A stretch of DNA of 64,000 nucleotides. It comes from Streptomyces cavernicola (GTDB lineage: Bacteria; Actinomycetota; Actinomycetes; Streptomycetales; Streptomycetaceae). A program made the translations under genes and the position numbers. The notes under the pieces are model-generated. The model saw only the letters and a program-made list of their open reading frames with translations, did no database searches and was not told the origin of the DNA. The stretch covers positions 1 to 64,000 of the forward strand of contig NZ_JASCIQ010000034.1 in the NCBI RefSeq assembly GCF_029968035.1. The letters run 5' to 3'. Positions 1-8,635 of the stretch are shown here, in pieces; positions within the stretch are counted from its first letter, which is position 1; the number at the start of each line of letters is the position of its first letter.

Positions 1-53
1 TCGACTCCCGTGGGGGGACAGCTGCCTCGGGGAGCCGAAGGAGTAACCGCCTC

Positions 54-695
54 ATGAGCAGCAGCGGCATACCGGTCGACGCCCGGTACGGACGGTCCCA
101 CGGCCCGTACGACATGCGTCCGAAGCGTCTCGGTCCCAAGTACGCAGGTCTCGACGTCAAGGAGGCCCGGCGCCGGCGGCTCCGCGCGACCGTACGGGTG
201 CATGCGCGGCGCGTGGAGACGGCTCTCGACAAGCTGCGGTCCAGGGCGGCGCGTGCCCTCACGCCCGACCCGGCCGGGGCGCTCGCCCGCCGCGCCGCAG
301 TCCGCGAGGCGGAGCAGGAGGTGCGCGAACTCGACGCCGACGGGCGGGTGTTCACCAGACGGGACACCGGGGCGCAGGTCAGGACCCGCGACACCCTGGC
401 GGCCGCGGACCCGGTGCTGATCGCGGGCCGGGCCGCCGACGACCGGTACGAGGTGGAGTGCCTCACGCACCGCGGCGACCCGCTGTTCTTCGACGACGCG
501 GGCGCGGCCGCGCGCGCGGCCCGGCGCTCGCACATGTGGTGTGAGGGCTGCCGGCAACTGGGGCAGGCCCTGCGCCCGGTGCGCGGACGCGCCCGCATTC
601 GTACGCGCACCACACTCACGACGCGCACAGCCGCCCGCGCCTTGGCCCGAGTTCACACCCGCGCTGCCCGCCGCAGAAGCAACAAACGCTCCTGA
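54..695 (+). CDS. Hypothetical arginine-rich protein
   Basis: I do not recognise this 213-residue protein. The ATG at 54 has a good ribosome binding site (AAGGAG at 38-43, 10-base spacing). The sequence is strongly basic and Ala/Arg-rich, with an Arg-rich helix-like stretch at about residues 38-75, a less basic middle (about 90-165) and a very Arg/Thr-rich tail from about residue 180. No signal peptide or membrane segment is visible. Two nearby Cys pairs (VECLTH and WCEGC, about residues 138-165) could hint at metal binding, but this is weak. Its codon use looks typical of the genome. It is monocistronic, followed by 124 bases with short direct repeats (GGTAAGCA twice near 751-767) and then a convergent gene. 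Confidence 0.6.
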   Translation: MSSSGIPVDARYGRSHGPYDMRPKRLGPKYAGLDVKEARRRRLRATVRVHARRVETALDKLRSRAARALTPDPAGALARRAAVREAEQEVRELDADGRVFTRRDTGAQVRTRDTLAAADPVLIAGRAADDRYEVECLTHRGDPLFFDDAGAAARAARRSHMWCEGCRQLGQALRPVRGRARIRTRTTLTTRTAARALARVHTRAARRRSNKRS

Positions 696-819
696 CCTGG
701 GAGTTACAACAGAAGAGCGAAAGCGAGCAACCGACGAGGCCAAAGGAACTAGGTAAGCAGGTAAGCAGGAGGTCCTGAAAGGCCTGAGAAATTAAGGAGC
801 TTGAGGAAAGTCAGAGCCC

Positions 820-1500
820 TCAAGGCCAGACAAGGCAGTAAGGCTGATGCCCCGCCTCGTGCAGCCGGTGGCTGAAGTCCTGCCATTCGTGCAGCAGTTG
901 GTAGACATTGAACGCGTCGCGCGGGCCGCCGCGGTCCGGGACCGTGGACCAGATGAACGCGGCCGCGCCGACCGTCTCCTCGCCGATGCCGCGGAGCGGG
1001 TCGACGACCGTCATCGGGAGTTTCACCACGGCGTAGTCGGGGTGCAGGACGACGAGTTCGAGCGGGGGCACCTTGTGCAGGGGTATGCCCTCGATGCCGG
1101 TGAGGACCATCGCGGCCATCGTCTCCGGCTTGATCTTCGTGAACATGCCGCCCATGCCGAGCTCGTCACCGCCGAGCTCCTCCGGCCGCATCGAGATGGG
1201 CACGCGCGCGGCGGTCGCTCCGTCCGGAGCGCCGAAGTACTTGTAGGTCACCCCCACCCGGCCACTCCTGCTCCCCGTGCTCCCCGTGCTCGAAGGGATC
1301 CCCGCCGCGGCGTCGTGCCGGTCGGCCGCGCCCGCCGCCGTGTCCGCCGTCTCGGCGGCCTCAGGTTCCCTACGGTGCCTCCCCCGGCGGGCACGCCGGG
1401 GACCGAGGTCGTCGGTCCCCTCGCCCAGTCCGCCACCGCGATGCATATCTCCACCCGACTGCTTTTTAGGTAACACAGCGACGCCGCGCAACCCGATCAT
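820..1500 (-). CDS. Conserved hypothetical protein upstream of hemL
   Basis: This minus-strand protein (226 residues from the ATG at 1500) was not recognised. The N-terminal half (about residues 1-80) is low-complexity, rich in Arg, Ala and Gly and probably disordered. The C-terminal half looks like a folded domain, with a hydrophobic stretch (VPPLELVVLHPDYAVVKLP) and an aromatic, His-rich end (LLHEWQDFSHRLHEAGHQPY). The start is uncertain. The chosen ATG follows a GGGGGAGG-like site about 12 bases upstream, but a start at the ATG near 1443 (MHRGGG) or an extension to 1566 is possible. The gene is divergent from hemL, with no obvious functional link. Confidence 0.5.
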   Translation of the reverse strand: MIGLRGVAVLPKKQSGGDMHRGGGLGEGTDDLGPRRARRGRHRREPEAAETADTAAGAADRHDAAAGIPSSTGSTGSRSGRVGVTYKYFGAPDGATAARVPISMRPEELGGDELGMGGMFTKIKPETMAAMVLTGIEGIPLHKVPPLELVVLHPDYAVVKLPMTVVDPLRGIGEETVGAAAFIWSTVPDRGGPRDAFNVYQLLHEWQDFSHRLHEAGHQPYCLVWP

Positions 1501-1783
1501 CGTGTCAGTTGACCTCCCCCGTGACCGTACGCCGAAACGTGGGTGTGAACAGCCGTGCTGAAACACCTGTCCACAGGATGTCCGAGGGCTCTGACACCAT
1601 GGCTTGTGTGAGCTTTCCCTATGTCCACCCAGTCTCGCAGACGAGAGGGGGCTGACGCCCGGTCGTTAAGACCAGGCGCCCATCGGCCGGCGCCGATTCC
1701 CGCCGGTTACCGCCGATTCCCGCCGACACCCGTCGACTTCCGCCGTCGTCGACCTCACCGACGCATCGCAGATCAGGACCAAA

Positions 1784-3091
1784 GTGCCGTATTCATACGA
1801 AGCCCCCGTTTCGCAGACGCTTTTCGACCGAGCGGCCGTCGTGACGCCCGGCGGCGTGAACTCTCCCGTGCGCGCCTTCCGCGCCGTGGGGGGCACGCCC
1901 CGCTTCATGGTGTCCGGCACCGGTCCCTATCTCACCGACGCCGACGGCCGTGAGTACGTGGACCTGGTGTGCTCCTGGGGACCGATGATCCTCGGGCACG
2001 CGCACCCCGAGGTGATCTCCGCCGTGCAGGACGCGGTCGCCCGCGGCACCTCGTTCGGTACGCCGGGGGAGGGCGAGGTCGAGCTCGCCGAGGAGATCGT
2101 CGCGCGCATCGAGCCCGTCGAGCAGGTCCGCCTGGTGTCGTCCGGCACCGAGGCGACGATGTCGGCGATCCGCCTCGCCCGCGGCTTCACCGGCCGCCCG
2201 AAGGTGATCAAGTTCGCGGGCTGCTACCACGGCCATGTGGACGCGCTGCTCGCCGCGGCCGGCTCCGGCGTCGCCACGTTCGGCCTGCCGGACACCCCGG
2301 GCGTCACGGGCGCCCAGGCGGGCGAGACGATCGTGCTGCCGTACAACGACCTGGAGGCCGTGCGGGCCGCGTTCGCCGCGCACCCGGGCGAGATCGCCTG
2401 TGTGATCACCGAGGCCTCGCCCGGCAACATGGGCGTGGTCCCGCCGCGCGACGGTTTCAACGCCGGCCTGAAGCAGCTCTGCCAGGACAACGGCGCGCTG
2501 TACATCTCGGACGAGGTCATGACCGGCTTCCGTACGTCGAAGGCTGGCTGGTTCGGCGTCGACGGCGTCGTGCCCGACCTGCTGACCTTCGGCAAGGTCA
2601 TGGGCGGCGGCTTCCCGGCGGCGGCGTTCGGCGGCCGCGCCGACGTGATGGCGCACCTCGCCCCGGCCGGCCCGGTCTACCAGGCGGGCACGCTCTCCGG
2701 GAACCCGATCGCCACGGCGGCGGGCCTCGCCCAGCTCCGCCTCCTGGACGACGCGGCGTACGACACGGTGAACGCGGTGTCGAAGGAGCTCCAGGGTCTG
2801 GTCACCGCGGCGCTCACCAAGGAGGGCGTGGCGCACCGGCTGCAGACCGCGTCCAACATGTTCTCGGTCTTCTTCACGGCGGACGAGGTGCGGAACTACG
2901 ACGAGGCGAAGGCGCAGGAGGCGTTCCGCTTCACCGCGTTCTTCCACTCGATGCTGGCCGACGGGGTGTATCTGCCGCCGTCCGCCTTCGAGTCCTGGTT
3001 CGTCTCGACGGCGCACGACGAGCGTGCGATCCAGCGCATCGCGGACGCCCTGCCCGCTGCCGCCCGTGCCGCCGCGGAGGCCACGGCATGA
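1784..3091 (+). CDS. hemL: Glutamate-1-semialdehyde 2,1-aminomutase
   Basis: This cytoplasmic PLP enzyme converts glutamate-1-semialdehyde to 5-aminolevulinate, the last step of the C5 route to tetrapyrroles. The 435-residue length is normal for the family. The early motif VTPGGVNSPVRAF is diagnostic, SSGTEA (119-124) contacts the cofactor phosphate, and the PLP-binding lysine is K271 in LLTFGKVMGGG. The start is a GTG followed directly by the conserved YSYEAP region. Its stop overlaps the next gene's start by 4 bases (ATGA), so the two are translationally coupled. Haem supply fits the cytochrome c maturation genes that follow. Confidence 0.96.
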   Translation: MPYSYEAPVSQTLFDRAAVVTPGGVNSPVRAFRAVGGTPRFMVSGTGPYLTDADGREYVDLVCSWGPMILGHAHPEVISAVQDAVARGTSFGTPGEGEVELAEEIVARIEPVEQVRLVSSGTEATMSAIRLARGFTGRPKVIKFAGCYHGHVDALLAAAGSGVATFGLPDTPGVTGAQAGETIVLPYNDLEAVRAAFAAHPGEIACVITEASPGNMGVVPPRDGFNAGLKQLCQDNGALYISDEVMTGFRTSKAGWFGVDGVVPDLLTFGKVMGGGFPAAAFGGRADVMAHLAPAGPVYQAGTLSGNPIATAAGLAQLRLLDDAAYDTVNAVSKELQGLVTAALTKEGVAHRLQTASNMFSVFFTADEVRNYDEAKAQEAFRFTAFFHSMLADGVYLPPSAFESWFVSTAHDERAIQRIADALPAAARAAAEATA

Positions 3092-3780
3092 GCTCCCTGC
3101 GCGACGACAGCGAGCTCACCGTCGTCCATGTGATGCGCCACGGCGAGGTGCACAACCCGGAGGGCATCCTCTACGGCCGCCTGCCGGAGTACCACCTCTC
3201 CGAGCTCGGCCGGCAGATGGCCGACCGGGTCGCCGAGCACCTGGCCGGGCGGGACGTCACGCATGTCGTGTCCTCGCCCCTGGAGCGCGCGCAGGAGACG
3301 GCCACGCCGATCGCCAAGGCGCACGGCCTGGACATCGCCACGGACGAGCGGCTCATCGAGGCGGACAACGTCTTCCAGGGCAAGACCTTCGGCGTGGGCG
3401 ACGGCGCCCTGAAGCGCCCGGAGAACTGGCGGCACCTGGTCAACCCGTTCAAGCCGTCCTGGGGCGAGCCGTATGTCGAGCAGGTCGTGCGGATGATGGG
3501 CGCGCTCGACGCGGCGAAGGACGCGGCCCGCGGGCATGAGGCGGTGTGCGTCAGCCACCAGCTGCCGATCTGGATCGTGCGGAGCTTCGTGGAGAAGCGC
3601 CGGCTGTGGCACGACCCGCGCAAGCGGCAGTGCACGCTGGCCTCGCTGACGTCGTTCACGTACCGCGGCGACAAGATCGTCTCGGTCGGGTACTCCGAGC
3701 CGGCCCGTGACCTGGTCCCCGCGCATCTGCTCGCGGGCGCGAAGCCGGTCAAGGGCAAGGACAAGGCGTTCGGGGCATAG
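3088..3780 (+). CDS. Histidine phosphatase family protein (phosphoglycerate mutase-like)
   Basis: This 230-residue protein has a histidine phosphatase fold. The RHGE signature at residues 17-20 carries the phospho-accepting His18, SSPLERAQETA is the second conserved block, and VSHQLPIW carries the second catalytic histidine. The true substrate cannot be read from sequence; small-molecule phosphatase activity is more likely than glycolytic mutase activity. It overlaps hemL by 4 bases, implying one transcript, and the pair ends at the hairpin at 3819-3849. A link to tetrapyrrole metabolism is only suggested by position. Confidence 0.9.
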   Translation: MSSLRDDSELTVVHVMRHGEVHNPEGILYGRLPEYHLSELGRQMADRVAEHLAGRDVTHVVSSPLERAQETATPIAKAHGLDIATDERLIEADNVFQGKTFGVGDGALKRPENWRHLVNPFKPSWGEPYVEQVVRMMGALDAAKDAARGHEAVCVSHQLPIWIVRSFVEKRRLWHDPRKRQCTLASLTSFTYRGDKIVSVGYSEPARDLVPAHLLAGAKPVKGKDKAFGA

Positions 3781-3818
3781 AGGGCATTTCATAGCGAAGC
3801 GGTCCCCAACGGGCCGTC

Positions 3819-3849
3819 GGGGCCGGGCACTTACCGAGTGTCCGGCCCC
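3819..3849 (+). terminator. Rho-independent-like terminator after hemL operon
   Basis: A 13-bp stem (GGGGCCGGGCACT against AGTGTCCGGCCCC, one G-T wobble) with a 5-base loop lies 38 bases after the phosphatase stop. No strong T-run follows, as is common in Streptomyces terminators. Confidence 0.75.
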
Positions 3850-3975
3850 TTCGCTCTCGTACCCACCAGAAGAATCACGCCACTTGCCGCAACCTTTCCT
3901 CCCGATCCGCTATCTACCGGTGTGCCCACATTCGTGGGGGACCAGTGGGGACCAGTGCGGAGAATCGGGGACGGA

Positions 3976-5196
3976 ATGCGTGACTACAGCCGAAGGGGAC
4001 TACTGGGACTGGGAGTTGGCCTCGGAGCGGCCGCCGCGGGGCTCGCTGCATGCGGGACCGGGGGCGGCGACGCGAAGCCGGCGAGCCGGGCGCGCGGCAA
4101 GGACACCCCGATAGAGGGGCGGGCGATAGGCGACGGTTCCACGTCCTTCACCGGCAAGCAGCCGCACCAGCCCGCGGCGCCGCGCAGGCTCGAACCCGGT
4201 GAGAAGCCACCGCAGTTCGTCGTCTTCTCCTGGGACGGCGCGGGCGAGGTCGGTAATGGCCTGTTCCCGCGGTTCCTGAAGCTCGCCGCGGACCACGGCG
4301 CGCACATGACGTTCTTCCTCTCGGGGCTCTATCTGCTGCCCGAGGCGAAGAAGCGCCTGTACCGCCCGCCGAACAACACCGTCGGCGCCTCCGACATCGG
4401 CTACCTCACCGACGACCACATCAAGCAGACCCTCCGTTACGTGCGGAAGGCCTGGCTCGACGGCCACGAGATAGGCACGCACTTCAACGGCCACTTCTGC
4501 GCGGGCGCGGGCTCGGTCGCCCACTGGACGCCCCGGCAGTGGCGCGACGAGATCGACCAGGCCACGTCCTTCGTCAAGCAGTGGCGTACGCACACGGGTT
4601 GGACCGATCTGCCGTCGCTGCCCTTCGACTACGACAAGGAACTCGTCGGCGGCCGCACGCCCTGCCTGCTCGGCCAGGAGAACCTGCTGCCCGTCGCCCG
4701 CGAGCTCGGCTGGCGCTACGACGCCTCGTCACCCGGCGGCCACCAGCGCTGGCCCGTCAAGAAGCAGGGCATATGGGACCTTCCGCTCCAGGCGATGCCG
4801 TTTCCCGGCCACACCTTCGAGGTCCTGTCGATGGACTACAACATCCTCGCCAACCAGTCCCTGAACTCCACGAAGGCCCCGCCCCACAACTACCCGGCCT
4901 GGCGCAGGCAGGCCACCGAGTCGTATCTCGCCGGGTTCAACAGGGCGTACGAGACGAACCGGGCGCCGTTCTTCGTCGGCAACCACTTCGAGCAGTGGAA
5001 CGGGGGCATCTACATGGGCGCCGTCGAGGAGACCCTCAAGACGGTCGCGGGGAAGAAGGACGTACGCCTGGTCTCCTTCCGGCAGTTCGTGGACTGGCTC
5101 GACGCGCAGGATCCGAAGGTCCTCGCGCGGCTGCAGTCCCTGAACGTCGGACAGGCTCCGGCGGGCGGCTGGCGGGGGCTCGGCAAAGCCGCCTGA
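3976..5196 (+). CDS. Tat-type lipoprotein with polysaccharide deacetylase-like fold
   Basis: The start is taken as the ATG at 3976 because it begins a clear signal peptide: twin-arginine motif SRRGLLG at residues 5-11, a hydrophobic run, and lipobox LAAC with the lipidated Cys26. This gives 406 residues. The mature part resembles NodB-type polysaccharide deacetylases in outline: VFSWDGAG sits where the catalytic Asp block is expected, and EIGTHFNGH matches the T/SHxxxH metal site. I see no clear match to the other catalytic motifs, so activity is uncertain. It is probably anchored outside the membrane. It lies upstream of the cytochrome c maturation genes, separated by 77 bases. Confidence 0.8.
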   Translation: MRDYSRRGLLGLGVGLGAAAAGLAACGTGGGDAKPASRARGKDTPIEGRAIGDGSTSFTGKQPHQPAAPRRLEPGEKPPQFVVFSWDGAGEVGNGLFPRFLKLAADHGAHMTFFLSGLYLLPEAKKRLYRPPNNTVGASDIGYLTDDHIKQTLRYVRKAWLDGHEIGTHFNGHFCAGAGSVAHWTPRQWRDEIDQATSFVKQWRTHTGWTDLPSLPFDYDKELVGGRTPCLLGQENLLPVARELGWRYDASSPGGHQRWPVKKQGIWDLPLQAMPFPGHTFEVLSMDYNILANQSLNSTKAPPHNYPAWRRQATESYLAGFNRAYETNRAPFFVGNHFEQWNGGIYMGAVEETLKTVAGKKDVRLVSFRQFVDWLDAQDPKVLARLQSLNVGQAPAGGWRGLGKAA

Positions 5197-5273
5197 TCTG
5201 GCCGTTCGTGCGGTTTTCCGCGTGCGCCGGGGGGTGCCCAAGATCCTCGAAACGGTCATGCGAAACTTTTCAC

Positions 5274-5930
5274 ATGAGTTCTCGCCGTCCTGCCCTCCGA
5301 CGTGCCTCCCTCTTCTCCCGCCCGTCGCCCGGCCACCGCCCCTCAAGGAATCGCGGGACGATGCACCTTCTCGTTGGGGCCGCGGTCGCCGCTCTCACCC
5401 TGAGCGCCTGCGGCGACGGCGGCACCCAGGGCGGCTCCGGGAACACCAACTTCGTCACCGGCAAGAACGGCATCGCGGAGGTCGGCAAGGCCGAGCGCGT
5501 CGCCGCCCCGAAGCTCGAAGGCAAGGGCCTCGACGGCAAGCCGCTGAGCCTCAACGACTACAAGGGCAAGATCGTCGTCCTCAACGTCTGGGGCTCCTGG
5601 TGCGGTCCCTGCCGCGTCGAGACGCCGTACCTCGTGAAGGTCGCGAAGGAGCTCAAGCCGAAGGGCGTCGAGTTCGTCGGCATCAACACCCGTGACTTCA
5701 ACAAGGGCCCGGCGGTCAAGTTCGAGGAGGAGCACGGCGTCGAGTACCCGAGCTTCTACGACCCCTCCGGCAAGCTCATCCTGCGCTTCCCGAAGGGCAG
5801 CCTCGCCCCGCAGCAGATCCCGTCCACGATCGTCATCGACAAGGACGGCAAGATGGCGGCCCGCGCCCTGCAGGCCGTCAACGACAAGCAGCTGCACCAG
5901 ATGATCGACCCGCTGCTCGCGGAGAAGTGA
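5274..5930 (+). CDS. resA: TlpA/ResA-like thioredoxin lipoprotein
   Basis: This extracytoplasmic thiol-disulfide oxidoreductase is expected to reduce the CXXCH cysteines of apocytochrome c before haem attachment in System II maturation. The thioredoxin active site WCGPC (C110, C113) follows a VVLNVWGSWC strand, and the cis-Pro region reads QQIPSTIVID. The N-terminus is an Arg-rich n-region, a hydrophobic stretch (LLVGAAVAALTL) and lipobox LSAC (C46), so it is probably a lipoprotein. The ATG at 5274 was chosen to include the positive n-region. An ATG at 5361, with AAGGAA 10 bases upstream, is an alternative that would lose those charges. It heads the resA-ccdA-resB-ccs block. Confidence 0.92.
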   Translation: MSSRRPALRRASLFSRPSPGHRPSRNRGTMHLLVGAAVAALTLSACGDGGTQGGSGNTNFVTGKNGIAEVGKAERVAAPKLEGKGLDGKPLSLNDYKGKIVVLNVWGSWCGPCRVETPYLVKVAKELKPKGVEFVGINTRDFNKGPAVKFEEEHGVEYPSFYDPSGKLILRFPKGSLAPQQIPSTIVIDKDGKMAARALQAVNDKQLHQMIDPLLAEK

Positions 5931-5940
5931 GCGAGACGTG

Positions 5941-6735
5941 ATGCACGCACTCGCCACGGCCGCCGGCGGGCCCGCCCTCGCCGCCGCGATCGAAGGCCCC
6001 AACGAGACCGTCCTCACAGGCGCCCTCGTCCTGGCCCTGCCGATCGCGCTCCTCGCCGGCCTCGTCTCCTTCTTCTCGCCCTGCGTCCTGCCGCTCGTCC
6101 CCGGCTACCTCTCGTACGTCACCGGGGTCAGCGGCACCGACCTCGCCGAGGCCAAGCGGGGCCGGATGGCCGCCGGGGCCGGGCTGTTCGTGCTCGGCTT
6201 CACCGCGGTCTTCGTCTCCGGGGGCGCGCTTTTCGGCGGCTTCGGGGCGACGCTGCAGGAGCACCGCGAGGTCATCTCCAAGGTGCTCGGCGCGCTGACC
6301 ATCGTGCTCGGGCTCTTCTTCATGGGCGCCATGCCCTTCCTGACGCAGCGCGAATTCCGCTTCCACAAGCGGCCGGTGTCCGGACTCGCGGGCGCGCCCA
6401 TGCTCGGCGTGCTCTTCGGCATCGGCTGGACGCCCTGCATCGGCCCGACCCTCTCCGCGGTCAGCGCGCTCTCCATCAGCGAGGCCAGCGCGGGCCGCGG
6501 GGCCATACTGACCGTGGCCTACTGCATCGGGCTCGGACTGCCGTTCATCCTGGCCGCGATCGCGTTCCGGCGGGCGCTCGGCGCCTTCGACTGGGTCAAG
6601 CGGCACTACGTCTGGGTGATGCGGATCGGCGGCGGCATGCTCGTCGCCACCGGCCTGCTGCTCGTCACCGGCGTCTGGGACCACCTGGTGTCCCAGATGC
6701 AGTCCTGGACTTCCGGCTTCACCGTGGGGATCTGA
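5941..6735 (+). CDS. ccdA: Cytochrome c biogenesis protein CcdA
   Basis: This integral membrane protein passes electrons from cytoplasmic thioredoxin across the membrane to the ResA-like thioredoxin. The 264-residue sequence has about six membrane helices. The first functional Cys lies in FFSPCVLPLVPGYLSY and the second in GWTPCIGPTLSAV, the pair typical of CcdA/DsbD transmembrane domains. An in-frame GTG at 5938 immediately precedes the ATG and either could be used. It begins 10 bases after resA and ends 2 bases before resB, so it is certainly in the same operon. Confidence 0.95.
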   Translation: MHALATAAGGPALAAAIEGPNETVLTGALVLALPIALLAGLVSFFSPCVLPLVPGYLSYVTGVSGTDLAEAKRGRMAAGAGLFVLGFTAVFVSGGALFGGFGATLQEHREVISKVLGALTIVLGLFFMGAMPFLTQREFRFHKRPVSGLAGAPMLGVLFGIGWTPCIGPTLSAVSALSISEASAGRGAILTVAYCIGLGLPFILAAIAFRRALGAFDWVKRHYVWVMRIGGGMLVATGLLLVTGVWDHLVSQMQSWTSGFTVGI

Positions 6736-6737
6736 TC

Positions 6738-8426
6738 GTGAGCAAGACCGACACCGCAGCCGACGGTACGGACGAGAAAGAACTCGGCAGCGCCGTATCG
6801 CAGCTCAGCACCGCGCCCCAGGAGGACACGGGCGGCGATGCCCCGAACCTGCCGGCGCTCGGCGTCATCGGCTGGGCCCGCTGGTTCTGGCGGCAGCTCA
6901 CCTCGATGCGGGTCGCCCTGATCCTGCTCTTCATGCTGTCGCTCGGCGCGATCCCCGGCTCGCTGATCCCGCAGAACAGCGTCGACGAGCTCAAGGTGCA
7001 GGACTTCAAGGACGCCCACACCACGCTCACGCCGATCTACGAGAAGCTCCAACTCTTCGACGTCTACAGCTCGGTGTGGTTCTCCGCGATCTACATCCTG
7101 CTCTTCGTCTCCCTCATCGGCTGCATCGTCCCGCGCACCTGGCAGTTCGTCGGCCAGCTCCGCGGCCGCCCCCCGCGCGCCCCGCGCCGCCTCGACCGGC
7201 TGCCCGCGTACACCACGTGGCGCACCGACGCCGAGCCCGAGCAGGTCCGCGAACAGGCCCTCGCACTGCTGCGGAAGCGCCGCTTCCGCGCCGATCTCTC
7301 CGACGACGCCGTCACCGCCGAGAAGGGCTATCTGCGCGAGGCCGGCAACCTGCTCTTCCACGTCTCGCTGATCGTGATGCTGGTCGCCTTCGCCGCCGGC
7401 ACGCTCTTCAAGTCCGAGGGCGGCAAGCTGATCACCGAGGGCGACGGATTCGCCAACACCCTTACGCAGTACGACGACTTCAAGTCCGGCAACCTCTTCG
7501 ACAACGACAGCCTGGAGCCGTTCAGCTTCACGCTCGACAGCTTCGAGGACACGTACGAGAAGAGCGGTCCCGAGAAGGGCACGCCGCGCATCTATAAGGC
7601 GCACGTCACCTATTCCGAGGGCGCCGACGGGCCGGAGAAGAAGATGGCGATCGAGGTCAACTCGCCGCTCGACGTGAACGGCGCGAAGGTCCACCTCATC
7701 GGCCACGGCTACGCACCCGTCGTCACCGTCAAGGACGGCCGCGGCGAGACGGTCTACCACGGCGCCGTGCCGATGCTGCCGATCGACTCCAACGTCACGT
7801 CGACCGGCGCGATCAAGGTCGCCGACGGCTACCGCGACAAGGACGGCAAGAAGGAACAGCTCGGCTTCAACGCCTTCTTCGTGCCGACGTTCGCGGGCGC
7901 GGGCAAGGGCGAGATGTTCTCCCAGTTCCCGGCGCCCGATTACCCGGTGCTCGCACTCTCCGCGTACCACGGCAGCCTCGGCGTCGACTCCGGGCTTCCG
8001 CAGAACGTGTACCAGCTCGACACCAAGAAGCTGAAGGAGTTCAAGGACGAGAACGGCCAGCTGCTCAAGCAGCGCATCCGGCCGGGCGAGACCATGAAGC
8101 TCCCGAACGGCGCCGGCTCGATCACGTTCGAGAAGGACCTCAAGGAGTGGGCGTCCTTCCAGATCTCCCAGCAGCCCGGCAACAGCTGGGCGCTGATCGG
8201 CGCGGGCTCCGCCCTCGCCGGCCTGGTCGGCTCGCTGTTCATCCAGCGCCGCCGCGTCTGGGTGCGGGCCGTGCGGCACGCCGACGGCACCACCGTCATC
8301 GAGATGGCGGGCCTCGGCCGCAGCGAGTCCACTCAGCTCCCGGAGGAGCTGGGCGACCTTGCGGAGGAGCTCCATTCGAGGGCGCCCAGCATCTCCGAAC
8401 AATCTGCCGAAGGGGCTGAGAATTGA
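6738..8426 (+). CDS. resB: Cytochrome c biogenesis protein ResB (Ccs1)
   Basis: This is one half of the System II cytochrome c haem-lyase/transport complex, partnering the CcsA-type protein. The 562-residue protein has the ResB layout: a soluble N-terminus, helices at about residues 56-78 (VALILLFMLSLGAIPGSLIP), about 115-135 and about 208-230, a long extracytoplasmic domain, and a final helix near residue 490 (WALIGAGSALAGLVGSLFI). The start is GTG at 6738. It precedes ccsB by about 200 bases that hold a small ORF. Confidence 0.94.
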   Translation: MSKTDTAADGTDEKELGSAVSQLSTAPQEDTGGDAPNLPALGVIGWARWFWRQLTSMRVALILLFMLSLGAIPGSLIPQNSVDELKVQDFKDAHTTLTPIYEKLQLFDVYSSVWFSAIYILLFVSLIGCIVPRTWQFVGQLRGRPPRAPRRLDRLPAYTTWRTDAEPEQVREQALALLRKRRFRADLSDDAVTAEKGYLREAGNLLFHVSLIVMLVAFAAGTLFKSEGGKLITEGDGFANTLTQYDDFKSGNLFDNDSLEPFSFTLDSFEDTYEKSGPEKGTPRIYKAHVTYSEGADGPEKKMAIEVNSPLDVNGAKVHLIGHGYAPVVTVKDGRGETVYHGAVPMLPIDSNVTSTGAIKVADGYRDKDGKKEQLGFNAFFVPTFAGAGKGEMFSQFPAPDYPVLALSAYHGSLGVDSGLPQNVYQLDTKKLKEFKDENGQLLKQRIRPGETMKLPNGAGSITFEKDLKEWASFQISQQPGNSWALIGAGSALAGLVGSLFIQRRRVWVRAVRHADGTTVIEMAGLGRSESTQLPEELGDLAEELHSRAPSISEQSAEGAEN

Positions 8427-8560
8427 GTCCTCCCTCCCGCAGTTGGAGAGGGATTCCTGGCTCACGCTGCTCCGACGCTCTGCGAACGACCGAGTCTTCT
8501 GCGATCAACACCAGCCGGGTTGAAACCAGCCCGGGTACTACGACTACGAGGGAATTGCTG

Positions 8561-8635
8561 ATGCGTGCTTGGTTCTCGCGACGCGGTTCCCGACGCTACC
8601 AGCGGGCGGAAGTCCCTGTCCGGAGGTTTCAGTGA
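8561..8635 (+). CDS. Candidate 24-codon ORF coupled to ccsB
   Basis: This short ORF has an ATG preceded by GAGGGA (8548-8553) at 7-base spacing. It encodes a very basic peptide (about one third Arg), and its stop overlaps the GTG start of ccsB as GTGA. The arrangement suggests translational coupling or a small leader. I cannot say whether the peptide is functional, and chance is a real alternative in high-GC DNA. Confidence 0.25.
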   Translation: MRAWFSRRGSRRYQRAEVPVRRFQ

